Positions 1-5,052 of a stretch of DNA of 6,362 bases are shown here, piece after piece (the first letter of the stretch is position 1; each line of letters opens with the position of its first letter). Below the pieces are notes generated by a model. It did no database searches. It was not told where the DNA came from and worked only from the letters and a program-made list of their open reading frames with translations. Made by a program: the position numbers and the translations under genes. Origin of the DNA: Deltaproteobacteria bacterium (GTDB lineage: Bacteria > UBA10199 > DSSB01); contig JAGRNM010000081.1 of the NCBI GenBank assembly GCA_020440745.1, forward strand, positions 1-6,362. Direction: 5' to 3'.

Positions 1-476
1 ATATTCCAGGGCGTACTGGAATCAACATGCTGCCTGTCACCATGGCAAAACTAGCCAAGCACCCCAACATCTTAGGAGTTAAAGAAGCCACTGGGGATTT
101 AAATCAGGTAAGCAAAATCATCCAAAGCTGTGGAGAAGACTTTTTAGTCCTTTCAGGAGAAGACGCCCTGACTTTTCCCATGCTTTGTTTAGGAGCCCAA
201 GGAGCCATTAGCGTCACGGCCAACTTAATGCCCAAAGAATGCCGCGCCATGTGGGAAGCGATTCAAAAACAAGATCTACAAAAAGCCCGCGAGCTTCATT
301 TTAAACTGAGCGATCTTAATGAAATTTTATTTATCGAAACCAATCCGGCTCCTGTCAAAGCAGCCCTAGCCATGATGGGTAAGATTAGCCAAGAAATCCG
401 AAAGCCCTTGGTAGATCTAGAAGAAGCCAACAAAACTAAATTAAAAGACGTATTAAAACAATACCAATTAATTTAA
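1..476 (+). CDS. dapA: 4-hydroxy-tetrahydrodipicolinate synthase, C-terminal part (5' end outside window)
   Basis: DapA condenses pyruvate with aspartate semialdehyde, the first committed step of diaminopimelate/lysine synthesis, in the cytoplasm. The reading frame is open to the left edge and already reads IPGRTGIN from base 3, the conserved segment just after the catalytic Tyr of the TIM barrel (E. coli YNVPSRTG). The ATG at 27 is therefore internal and not the start. The Schiff-base lysine lies in GVKEATGD (codon 81-83), followed by LSGEDA and the GAISVTAN barrel segment, then the C-terminal helices with ETNPAPVKAAL. About 157 residues are visible. By comparison with the usual family length of about 290, roughly 135 are missing upstream, including the residues that bind feedback-inhibiting lysine, so lysine sensitivity cannot be judged. 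dapB follows after 43 bases on the same strand, which suggests an operon. The identification is secure. Confidence 0.96.
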   Translation, partial: IPGRTGINMLPVTMAKLAKHPNILGVKEATGDLNQVSKIIQSCGEDFLVLSGEDALTFPMLCLGAQGAISVTANLMPKECRAMWEAIQKQDLQKARELHFKLSDLNEILFIETNPAPVKAALAMMGKISQEIRKPLVDLEEANKTKLKDVLKQYQLI

Positions 477-519
477 AAAAAAACTCAAATAAAAACTTAA
501 AACAAAGCAGCACTTAAAA

Positions 520-1308
520 ATGACTATGACTAAGATTATTATTACTGGATTTAATGGTCGTATGGGTCAAGCACTAGCTCAAGCCATACGAGAAAACCCC
601 CAAGCAACGCTTGCCGGCGCCATCGAAAGACCAGGACACTCTCAAGTAGGTCAAAAAGAAGCCGAAGGCTTTGAGGTCGTCGATGACTTAGAAAAATGCA
701 TCAACGCTGGAGAGGTAGTCATTGACTTTAGCTCTCCAGAAGCTAGCCTTAAGCATGCTGCTATTTGTGCTCAACATAACAAGGCCATCGTCATTCGCAC
801 TACTGGCTTTAATGAGAGTCAAAAAAAAGAACTTCAGAGCTATTTAAAAAAAATTCCATCTCTCATGGCACCTAATATGAGTGTGGGAGTTAACGTTCTT
901 TTTCAAGTTGCAGCAGAAGCCGCCCGTTTATTAGGAGACGACTACCACGTAGAAATTATCGAAGCTCACCACGCCAAAAAAAAGGATGCCCCCAGTGGCA
1001 CCGCACTAGGCTTAGCCGAGTCAGTAGCCTCTGCATTAAAAAGAAATCTAAAAGAAGTCGCCAACTATCATCGAGAGGGCTTAACTGGAGAAAGACCTCA
1101 AAAAGAAATTGGCATTCAAACCTTAAGGGGAGGTGACATTGTGGGAGACCACACTGTTCTCTTTGCTGGCACTGGAGAAAGACTAGAACTAACCCACCGA
1201 GCTACCAGCCGACAAAACTTTGCTCAAGGAGCCGTAAGAGCTGCTCTTTGGCTTGTTAAACAAAAACCAGGCCTTTATTCTATGAAAGAAGTCTTAGGCC
1301 TAGCTTAA
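520..1308 (+). CDS. dapB: 4-hydroxy-tetrahydrodipicolinate reductase
   Basis: DapB reduces the DapA product to tetrahydrodipicolinate with NAD(P)H. The 262-residue product is close to the usual length (E. coli 273). The N-terminal Rossmann fold has GFNGRMGQ at 10-17 and an AIER acidic/basic pair at 34-37 where the cofactor ribose or phosphate is read. The C-terminal domain has the signature HHAKKKDAPSGTA at 150-162, with catalytic His150/His151, Lys154 and substrate-binding Ser-Gly-Thr at 159-161. RGGDIVGDHTV (203-213) and the LTHRATSR segment (224-231) follow. The usual GTTG nicotinamide-contact motif reads RTTG at 93-96, an unusual change. ATG at 520 and a second in-frame ATG at 526 are both possible starts; neither has a good Shine-Dalgarno, as the upstream bases are A-rich. 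The 43-base gap after dapA suggests co-transcription. No convincing terminator is seen before the convergent gene. Confidence 0.97.
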   Translation: MTMTKIIITGFNGRMGQALAQAIRENPQATLAGAIERPGHSQVGQKEAEGFEVVDDLEKCINAGEVVIDFSSPEASLKHAAICAQHNKAIVIRTTGFNESQKKELQSYLKKIPSLMAPNMSVGVNVLFQVAAEAARLLGDDYHVEIIEAHHAKKKDAPSGTALGLAESVASALKRNLKEVANYHREGLTGERPQKEIGIQTLRGGDIVGDHTVLFAGTGERLELTHRATSRQNFAQGAVRAALWLVKQKPGLYSMKEVLGLA

Positions 1309-1355
1309 TAAGCCCATCAACAAGCTATAAAAAAATTAATAAAACTCAAGCCAAA

Positions 1356-1928
1356 CTAACTTGTGGGATAAATCTTAAGACTTTCTTTTTGACGGGCGCG
1401 CACTTGCCCATAAAGATCCTTAATTAAACTTTCTTCTACTTTAAGTTGATAACCCTTAGCGGTAAAATGATCGTTATAATAAGTTTGGTAATGACCTACT
1501 TTTTGTAGCTCTTGCTTAAGACGGCTTGAGTCTCCCTGATGAGCAGCCTGAAAAGCCCTTTCCAAAGAAAAAAACCAAGCCTGCTCATAAGCCCACTGCA
1601 AACAAGCATGCAATTTAATAGGATCATTAATCAAATCATGACTTTTTTCTAAGAGAGACTCCAGCTCCTCTACTTGACCCAAATCAGCCAAGCGATGGGC
1701 TTCTTCCCAAAATTTCTTTTTCTTAGAAGCGTGCCAAAGATTAGACTTGAGTACTGCGTTTTTACTCGCCTCAACAAGACGGTGTAAACAGGAAACCAAG
1801 TCTTCTTGCAAAAGAAAACCAAAGGCTCCTTCCGAAAGATGAAGATCTTTTTCCTGAGGGGAGTCTTGATATTCATCTCGTAAGTTGACCGTTTGAGTGG
1901 AAGGTCTAAAGTCCCGAAGCCTGAGCAT
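1356..1928 (-). CDS. hypothetical alpha-helical protein
   Basis: I do not recognise this 190-residue protein. It is predicted soluble: no signal peptide or membrane segment is visible, and the composition is rich in Leu, Glu, Lys, Gln and aromatics. After about 30 polar residues the chain looks almost wholly helical. Residues 75-96 and 123-144 share the pattern E-x-A-x8-G-x4-L-x3-L-x-K, spaced 48 residues apart, which suggests two degenerate helix-hairpin (TPR- or ankyrin-like) repeats. The C-terminus is basic and polar. The ATG at 1928 is preferred because GGAGGT sits six bases ahead of it. A GTG at 1934 would abut that Shine-Dalgarno and is less likely. The strong ribosome site and the intact 190-codon frame support a real gene. 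An overlapping 96-residue frame at 1670-1960 on the same strand is judged a shadow. The gene converges on dapB and is read away from the RRM gene. Function unknown. Confidence 0.75.
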   Translation of the reverse strand: MLRLRDFRPSTQTVNLRDEYQDSPQEKDLHLSEGAFGFLLQEDLVSCLHRLVEASKNAVLKSNLWHASKKKKFWEEAHRLADLGQVEELESLLEKSHDLINDPIKLHACLQWAYEQAWFFSLERAFQAAHQGDSSRLKQELQKVGHYQTYYNDHFTAKGYQLKVEESLIKDLYGQVRARQKESLKIYPTS

Positions 1929-1934
1929 CCACAC

Positions 1935-1940
1935 ACCTCC
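1935..1940 (-). promoter_or_regulatory. Shine-Dalgarno of the hypothetical gene
   Basis: GGAGGT on the - strand is a full anti-16S match. Six bases separate it from the ATG at 1928, the ideal spacing. It touches the GTG at 1934, which argues against that longer start. Confidence 0.8.
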
Positions 1941-2230
1941 TTACACTGATTAACCACCACTTCAAAAGTGTAGCATGGCTAAGAAGCCCGTCCCATAGCA
2001 AAAAGAAAAAATGGAATAATAACTTAAGGTCACAACTTAGCCTGACCAAACCTGATAAGCTACTAAATCTATTGAGTTTTTTTCAAAACCTAACTCTCAA
2101 AGCAAAGGCTTAAACCCCAGGGAGAATATTTTTTATATTTCTCTAATTTAAATAGTTTTGTTAAAATAGCGACTTTCCTATCAATCCAGCCCTCTTACTT
2201 AACTTCTCCAAACAAATAAAAAAACTTGCT

Positions 2231-2258
2231 ACTTAGCGCTAGATTTTTTAGCCTAAGT
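2231..2258 (+). promoter_or_regulatory. bulged hairpin upstream of the RRM gene
   Basis: ACTTAG (2231-2236) and GCTA (2238-2241) pair with TAGC (2249-2252) and CTAAGT (2253-2258). This gives a ten-pair stem with one bulged C and a seven-base T-rich loop. The T run is in the loop and not after the stem, so it is not a standard terminator. It may be part of a long 5' leader or a protein-binding site; the role is inferred only. Confidence 0.35.
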
Positions 2259-2333
2259 CCTTGAAATACTTTTTCCATTCAGTAGCGTCCCGATGACCGC
2301 ATTCGAAAGTTTTTCCTTTCCAGTCCGTCTTCC

Positions 2334-2387
2334 TAAGCTAGCTCGATGGAGAAGCAAGTGTCACATTTAGGATCTAGCTTAAGCTAG
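2334..2387 (+). repeat. repeated TAAGCTAG word and 16-base palindrome in the RRM leader
   Basis: TAAGCTAG occurs at 2334-2341 and again at 2380-2387. The second copy is half of a 16-base perfect palindrome, TCTAGCTTAAGCTAGA, at 2373-2388, whose last base is the first base of the AAGGAGAT Shine-Dalgarno. The upstream copy can also pair with the palindrome's left half (CTAGCTTA, 2374-2381) to give an eight-pair stem with a 32-base loop. Two exclusive pairings are thus possible beside the ribosome site, as expected of a translational switch or an operator. Function is inferred. Confidence 0.5.
2346..2387 (+). CDS. possible 13-codon leader ORF of the RRM gene
   Basis: ATG at 2346 opens a frame encoding MEKQVSHLGSSLS, ending with TAG at 2385-2387, directly against the RRM Shine-Dalgarno. 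It is in the same frame as the RRM gene, with five codons between the stop and the RRM ATG and no further stop. No good ribosome site precedes it, so translation is doubtful. If translated, ribosomes would melt the palindrome and deliver themselves to the RRM start. Confidence 0.2.
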   Translation: MEKQVSHLGSSLS

Positions 2388-2395
2388 AAGGAGAT
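2388..2395 (+). promoter_or_regulatory. Shine-Dalgarno of the RRM gene
   Basis: AAGGAGAT is a strong ribosome site with nine bases between GGAG and the ATG at 2403. It abuts the palindrome at 2373-2388, so access to it could depend on local folding. Confidence 0.8.
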
Positions 2396-2402
2396 ACAAA
2401 AA

Positions 2403-2786
2403 ATGGCTAAAAAGCTCTATGTAGGGGGACTGCCCTACGCTACTGATGATGCTGCTTTGAAGGAAGCCTTTGCTAAACACGGCGAAGTCCTCTCAGCTTC
2501 AGTAATTGTAGATAAAATGACTGGCCGCTCACGCGGTTTTGGTTTTGTAGAAATGGAAGACGATGCAGCTCAGGCAGCTATCTCTGCCTTAGACGGAACC
2601 GAGCTAGAAGGGCGTACCATTAAAGTTAACGAGGCCAAACCTAGAGAAGATCGTCCTCGCGGCGGTGGTGGTGGTCGCGGTGGATTTGGTGGTGGCCGTG
2701 GTCGCGGTGGCGGCGGCGGTGGTTACGGCGGCGGCGGTCGTGGTCGCGGTGGTGATCGCGGCGGCGGTGGCGGCAATCGCTGGTAA
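2403..2786 (+). CDS. glycine-rich RRM RNA-binding protein
   Basis: This 127-residue protein has one RNA recognition motif and an RGG-type tail, the build of bacterial (for example cyanobacterial Rbp) and plant glycine-rich RNA-binding proteins. RNP2 is LYVGGL at 5-10 and RNP1 is RGFGFVEM at 44-51. Both carry the aromatic residues (Tyr6, Phe46, Phe48) that stack on single-stranded RNA bases. The beta-alpha-beta-beta-alpha-beta fold ends near residue 80. Residues 87-124 are almost only Gly and Arg with single Phe, Tyr and Asp interruptions, and the chain ends NRW. No enzyme domain is present. Known relatives bind RNA, and some are induced by cold; cold control is not demonstrated here. The gene has a strong Shine-Dalgarno, a structured leader and its own terminator, so it is probably a single-gene transcript. 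The Gly tract is much richer in G and C than its neighbours because of GGN/CGN codons. Confidence 0.95.
   Translation: MAKKLYVGGLPYATDDAALKEAFAKHGEVLSASVIVDKMTGRSRGFGFVEMEDDAAQAAISALDGTELEGRTIKVNEAKPREDRPRGGGGGRGGFGGGRGRGGGGGGYGGGGRGRGGDRGGGGGNRW
2661..2774 (+). repeat. low-complexity GGN/CGN codon tract
   Basis: This tract of irregular glycine and arginine codons encodes the RGG tail of the RRM protein. Codons alternate between GGT and GGC, so it is not a pure microsatellite, but it is a likely site of slippage and length variation between strains. Confidence 0.8.
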
Positions 2787-2807
2787 TATTTTTTTAAAAA
2801 AATTAAT

Positions 2808-2839
2808 AAAAAGGGTAGCTGTAAAAGCTACCCTTTTTT
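2808..2839. terminator. bidirectional intrinsic terminator between the RRM gene and dapL
   Basis: The arms AAAAAGGGTAGCT (2808-2820) and AGCTACCCTTTTT (2826-2838) pair perfectly over 13 bases around a five-base loop. T runs follow on either strand. It starts 22 bases after the RRM stop. On the - strand its right arm contains the last Gly codon and TAG stop of dapL (2828-2833), so the dapL transcript is terminated by a hairpin that begins inside the gene. Confidence 0.92.
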
Positions 2840-4054
2840 AATTCTCTCAATGGCTTCCATCACTTTTTCTTTTTTACCAAAGGCGCTTAATCTAAAATAA
2901 CCTTCTCCACTAGGACCAAAGCCTGCGCCTGGCGTGCCCACCACCTGGTATTTATTTAAAAGCTCATCAAAAAAATCCCAACTACCCAAACCCTTAGGTG
3001 TCTTAGCCCAAATATAAGGAGCATGCTCTCCGCCAAAAACTTCTAAGCCCATAGAAGCCAAGCCTTCTCGAATTAAACCAGCATTTTCCATATAATATTT
3101 AATATTAGCCTGAATTTGTTCCTGCCCAAGAGCAGAATAACAAGCTGCCGCTGCTTTTTGAATAACGTAAGAAACACCATTAAACTTGGTAGACTGGCGA
3201 CGGTTCCAAAGCTGGTTAAGAGAAACTTTTTCTCCACCTTGAGTCTTACCCAAGACTTCTTCTGGCACTACCGTAAAGGCACAACGGGTTCCGGTAAAAC
3301 CAGCCGTCTTAGAAAAACTACGAAACTCAATAGCCACTTCCTTTGCCCCTTCAATCTCATAAATGCTATGGGGCAAGTTTGGATCCTGAATAAAAGCCTC
3401 ATAAGCTGCATCATATAAAATCACCGCGTCGTTTTCTTTTGCCCAATGGACCCAAGTTTGTAACTCTTCTTTAGTCAAGACTGAGCCTGTTGGATTATTA
3501 GGGCTACATAAATAAACCACGTCCACTTTCTCCTCAGGAGGACTGGGCTTAAAATGATTGGCTTGAGTAGCTGAAAGATAAACAATACCCTCATAATGCC
3601 CCGATTTTAAAATTTCTCCCGTACGACCCGCCATCACATTGGTATCAACATAAACTGGATAAACAGGATCAGCCACCGCTACCTTAGAAGATAAAGCAAA
3701 AAGCTCCTGGATATTTCCTGAGTCACATTTGGAACCATCCGAAATAAAAATTTCACTGGTTTTAATCTCTACTCCACGAGACGCATAATCGTGCTTAGCA
3801 ATGGCACTAGATAAAAACTCATAACCCCGCTCTGGTCCATAACCATGAAAACCTTCCTCAGAGGCCATTTCTTCACAAGCCTCCTGCATAGCACGGACCA
3901 CCGCTGGAGCCAAAGGCAAGACCACATCGCCAATGCCTAACCTAATTAATCGAGCTTTAGGATTCTGCTCCTGAAAAGCTTTGACGCGGCGAGCGATTTC
4001 GGGAAAAAGATAACCAGCCTTTAGTTTAAGATAATGTTCATTAATCCGTGCCAT
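2828..4054 (-). CDS. dapL: LL-diaminopimelate aminotransferase
   Basis: DapL is a PLP enzyme that converts tetrahydrodipicolinate and glutamate directly to LL-diaminopimelate, replacing DapD, DapC and DapE. The 408-residue length matches the family (about 410). Conserved parts in order: GYLFPEIARR (14-23), LGIGD (39-43), FHGYGPERGYEFL (69-81), SDGSKCD (105-111, PLP phosphate site), SPNNPTG (184-190, Asn187 at the ring), YDAAYEAF (214-221), SFSKTAGFTGTR (246-257) with Schiff-base Lys249, and YFRLSAFG (386-393) with the carboxylate-binding Arg388. FHGYGPERG and SFSKTAGFTGTRC are typical of DapL and not of general aspartate aminotransferases. AAAGGA ten bases ahead supports the ATG at 4054. It works in the same pathway as dapA and dapB at the left of the window but is on the opposite strand, with its own promoter region shared divergently with folK. 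Confidence 0.96.
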   Translation of the reverse strand: MARINEHYLKLKAGYLFPEIARRVKAFQEQNPKARLIRLGIGDVVLPLAPAVVRAMQEACEEMASEEGFHGYGPERGYEFLSSAIAKHDYASRGVEIKTSEIFISDGSKCDSGNIQELFALSSKVAVADPVYPVYVDTNVMAGRTGEILKSGHYEGIVYLSATQANHFKPSPPEEKVDVVYLCSPNNPTGSVLTKEELQTWVHWAKENDAVILYDAAYEAFIQDPNLPHSIYEIEGAKEVAIEFRSFSKTAGFTGTRCAFTVVPEEVLGKTQGGEKVSLNQLWNRRQSTKFNGVSYVIQKAAAACYSALGQEQIQANIKYYMENAGLIREGLASMGLEVFGGEHAPYIWAKTPKGLGSWDFFDELLNKYQVVGTPGAGFGPSGEGYFRLSAFGKKEKVMEAIERIKKG

Positions 4055-4063
4055 AATTAATTT

Positions 4064-4069
4064 TCCTTT
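4064..4069 (-). promoter_or_regulatory. Shine-Dalgarno of dapL
   Basis: AAAGGA on the - strand lies nine bases before the ATG at 4054, in an otherwise A/T-only stretch. It supports the chosen start. Confidence 0.65.
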
Positions 4070-4136
4070 AAATTTTATTTGGACTTGATTTTTTATTTTT
4101 TTGAAAAAAACTTAAATAACTTCTCCAAGAAAAAAA

Positions 4137-4164
4137 ACTTTATCGCATTGACTAGAGCGGACAA
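4137..4164 (-). promoter_or_regulatory. candidate dapL promoter
   Basis: On the - strand TTGTCC (4164-4159) and TAAAGT (4142-4137) are separated by 16 bases, a fair sigma-70-like pair. The transcript would start near 4130 and have a leader of about 75 bases. It overlaps the candidate folK promoter. Based on pattern only. Confidence 0.35.
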
Positions 4165-4175
4165 AAGTCGATAAG
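4148..4175 (+). promoter_or_regulatory. candidate folK promoter
   Basis: TTGACT (4148-4153) and GATAAG (4170-4175) are 16 bases apart. The -35 box is one base from consensus; the -10 box is weaker. Transcription would start near 4182, only about six bases before the folK ATG, giving a nearly leaderless message. That fits the lack of a proper Shine-Dalgarno there. An inverted pair TTATCG (4140-4145)/CGATAA (4169-4174) brackets it. Confidence 0.35.
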
Positions 4176-4187
4176 CTCTTTAGAAGA

Positions 4188-4769
4188 ATGAAAGAAATAA
4201 AGCAAGTTAGACAAGCCTATCTGGGATTAGGCAGTAACCTTGGGGACCGAAAGGGCTATTTAAGCAAAGCCTTAGAGTCCCTTAAGGCCCACCCTCAGAT
4301 AGAAGTAGGACGGATTTCGCATTTTTACGAAACCGAACCCTTAACTTTAAACGGGGAGAGTCAAAACGCCTACCTCAATGCCTGCGTGCAAGTGAAGACT
4401 TCCCTCAATGCTGTTCAATTATTTAGAGTTTTAGAAAAAATAGAACAAGAAAATGGCCGCACTCGAGAATACCCTTGGGCTCCACGCACCTTAGACTTAG
4501 ATCTTCTTTTTTTTGGAGACGAAATTTATCGCAGTAAGAGTCTAAGCATCCCCCACCCTGAGGCCCACCGTAGACGTTTTGTCTTAGAGCCTTTAGCAGA
4601 AATTGCACCTGATTATATTCACCCTATCAAAGGCTTAAGCATTTTGGCCCTATTAAAGAGCTTACGACATAATAAAAAAGTCGTTCCCCTTTACCGATTT
4701 CATTTTCAAGAAAGAAACGAAGAAAAACCCAAAACTCCCACACACCCTCAACAATTAGAAAGCCAATAA
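4188..4769 (+). CDS. folK: 6-hydroxymethyl-dihydropterin pyrophosphokinase (HPPK)
   Basis: FolK transfers pyrophosphate from ATP to 6-hydroxymethyl-7,8-dihydropterin, making the pterin donor for dihydropteroate synthase in folate synthesis. The motifs are complete: YLGLGSNLGDR (11-21), FYETEPL (47-52 region), YLNACVQV (62-69), and YPWAPRTLDLDLLFFGD (95-111), where Asp103 and Asp105 correspond to the two Mg-binding aspartates. IPHPEAHRRRFVLEPLAEIAP (121-141) closes the core. The protein has 193 residues against about 160 for E. coli; the excess is a polar, charged tail after about residue 162, ending in a Pro/Thr/Gln-rich stretch with no visible domain. ATG at 4188 is the only reasonable start: the frame is closed by TGA at 4149, and only a weak AGAAGA precedes it. 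It is the first gene of a cluster, with the next gene eight bases downstream. Confidence 0.95.
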   Translation: MKEIKQVRQAYLGLGSNLGDRKGYLSKALESLKAHPQIEVGRISHFYETEPLTLNGESQNAYLNACVQVKTSLNAVQLFRVLEKIEQENGRTREYPWAPRTLDLDLLFFGDEIYRSKSLSIPHPEAHRRRFVLEPLAEIAPDYIHPIKGLSILALLKSLRHNKKVVPLYRFHFQERNEEKPKTPTHPQQLESQ

Positions 4770-4777
4770 AGTCTCTC

Positions 4778-5032
4778 ATGCTACGTCTTCTTTTCATTCT
4801 TTTTATTAGCTTGATTATTTTAAGTTTGTTGCGCTTTTTTTCTTTAGGTAAAAAGGTATTAAAAAGTTTTTATACTCCCCCTCCTTCTGAGGCTAATAAA
4901 AAACACACCGTCTTAGACACCATGGTCCCCTGTGCCACCTGTGGAACCTATAACCCTAAAGAAATCAGCCTACAATATAAGGGTCTTTACTTTTGTGAGG
5001 CGACTTGTGTAGAGCGATACCGCCAAGCTTAG
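4778..5032 (+). CDS. small membrane-anchored four-cysteine (PP0621-like) protein
   Basis: This 84-residue protein has an N-terminal hydrophobic helix (about residues 3-20, Leu/Ile/Phe-rich), a basic and polar linker with Lys-Lys and Pro-Pro-Pro, and a C-terminal knuckle with Cys52-x2-Cys55 and Cys73-x3-Cys77. The MVPCATCGTYNP start and the YFC-x3-C end resemble the PP0621 family of small proteobacterial proteins, which have a TM helix followed by MVRCxxCG and a C-x3-H/C pair. The four cysteines probably bind zinc, and the positive residues after the helix suggest the knuckle faces the cytoplasm. The function of the family is, to my knowledge, unknown. The start is eight bases after folK and 20 bases separate it from the transaldolase, so translation in one operon is likely. 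No clear Shine-Dalgarno is present, consistent with coupling to folK. Confidence 0.8.
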   Translation: MLRLLFILFISLIILSLLRFFSLGKKVLKSFYTPPPSEANKKHTVLDTMVPCATCGTYNPKEISLQYKGLYFCEATCVERYRQA

Positions 5033-5041
5033 AAAATAAAG

Positions 5042-5048
5042 AAAGGGA
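5042..5048 (+). promoter_or_regulatory. Shine-Dalgarno deciding the transaldolase start
   Basis: AAAGGGA lies four bases before the ATG at 5053. It supports that start over the upstream in-frame ATG at 5005, which lies inside the preceding gene. Confidence 0.65.
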
Positions 5049-5052
5049 AGCC

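Larger units (their letters stand above)
1941..2402. other. gene-free divergent region between the hypothetical gene and the RRM gene
   Basis: About 460 bases separate the two divergent genes, with no long ORF on either strand. The part near 2100-2230 is strongly AT-rich. The last 120 bases before the RRM gene are less AT-rich and contain inverted and direct repeats and two very short ORFs, listed separately. An inverted repeat GGTCA (2028-2032)/TGACC (2043-2047) with a 10-base centre lies upstream of the - strand gene and could be an operator or a weak hairpin. I could not find a convincing sigma-70 promoter. TTGAAA (2261-2266) with TAGCGT (2283-2288) 16 bases on is only a weak candidate for the RRM gene. 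No tRNA or known riboswitch was recognised. Confidence 0.6.

Noticed and set aside
1302..1340. Possible terminator after dapB (AGCTT...AAGCT)
   Set aside because: Five pairs, a 15-base loop and an A run, not a T run, on the + strand; not convincing on either strand.
1670..1960. 96-residue frame on the - strand
   Set aside because: It overlaps the 190-residue hypothetical gene in another frame, has a biased Phe/Lys-rich composition, and has no ribosome site to match the GGAGGT that serves the longer frame.
2280..2345. Known riboswitch (cyclic-di-GMP GEMM-like words on the - strand)
   Set aside because: A few words such as GGGACGC appear, but the required conserved core and receptor sequences are missing.
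3116..3418. 100-residue + strand frame inside dapL
   Set aside because: It is a shadow of the strongly conserved dapL coding sequence and has no recognisable domain.
4423..4608. 61-residue - strand frame inside folK
   Set aside because: It is the antisense of the conserved HPPK motifs and carries no independent signal.
5005..5052. Upstream start for the transaldolase at 5005
   Set aside because: It lies inside the preceding gene, adds 16 non-conserved residues, and the ATG at 5053 has its own Shine-Dalgarno and the family's normal N-terminus.
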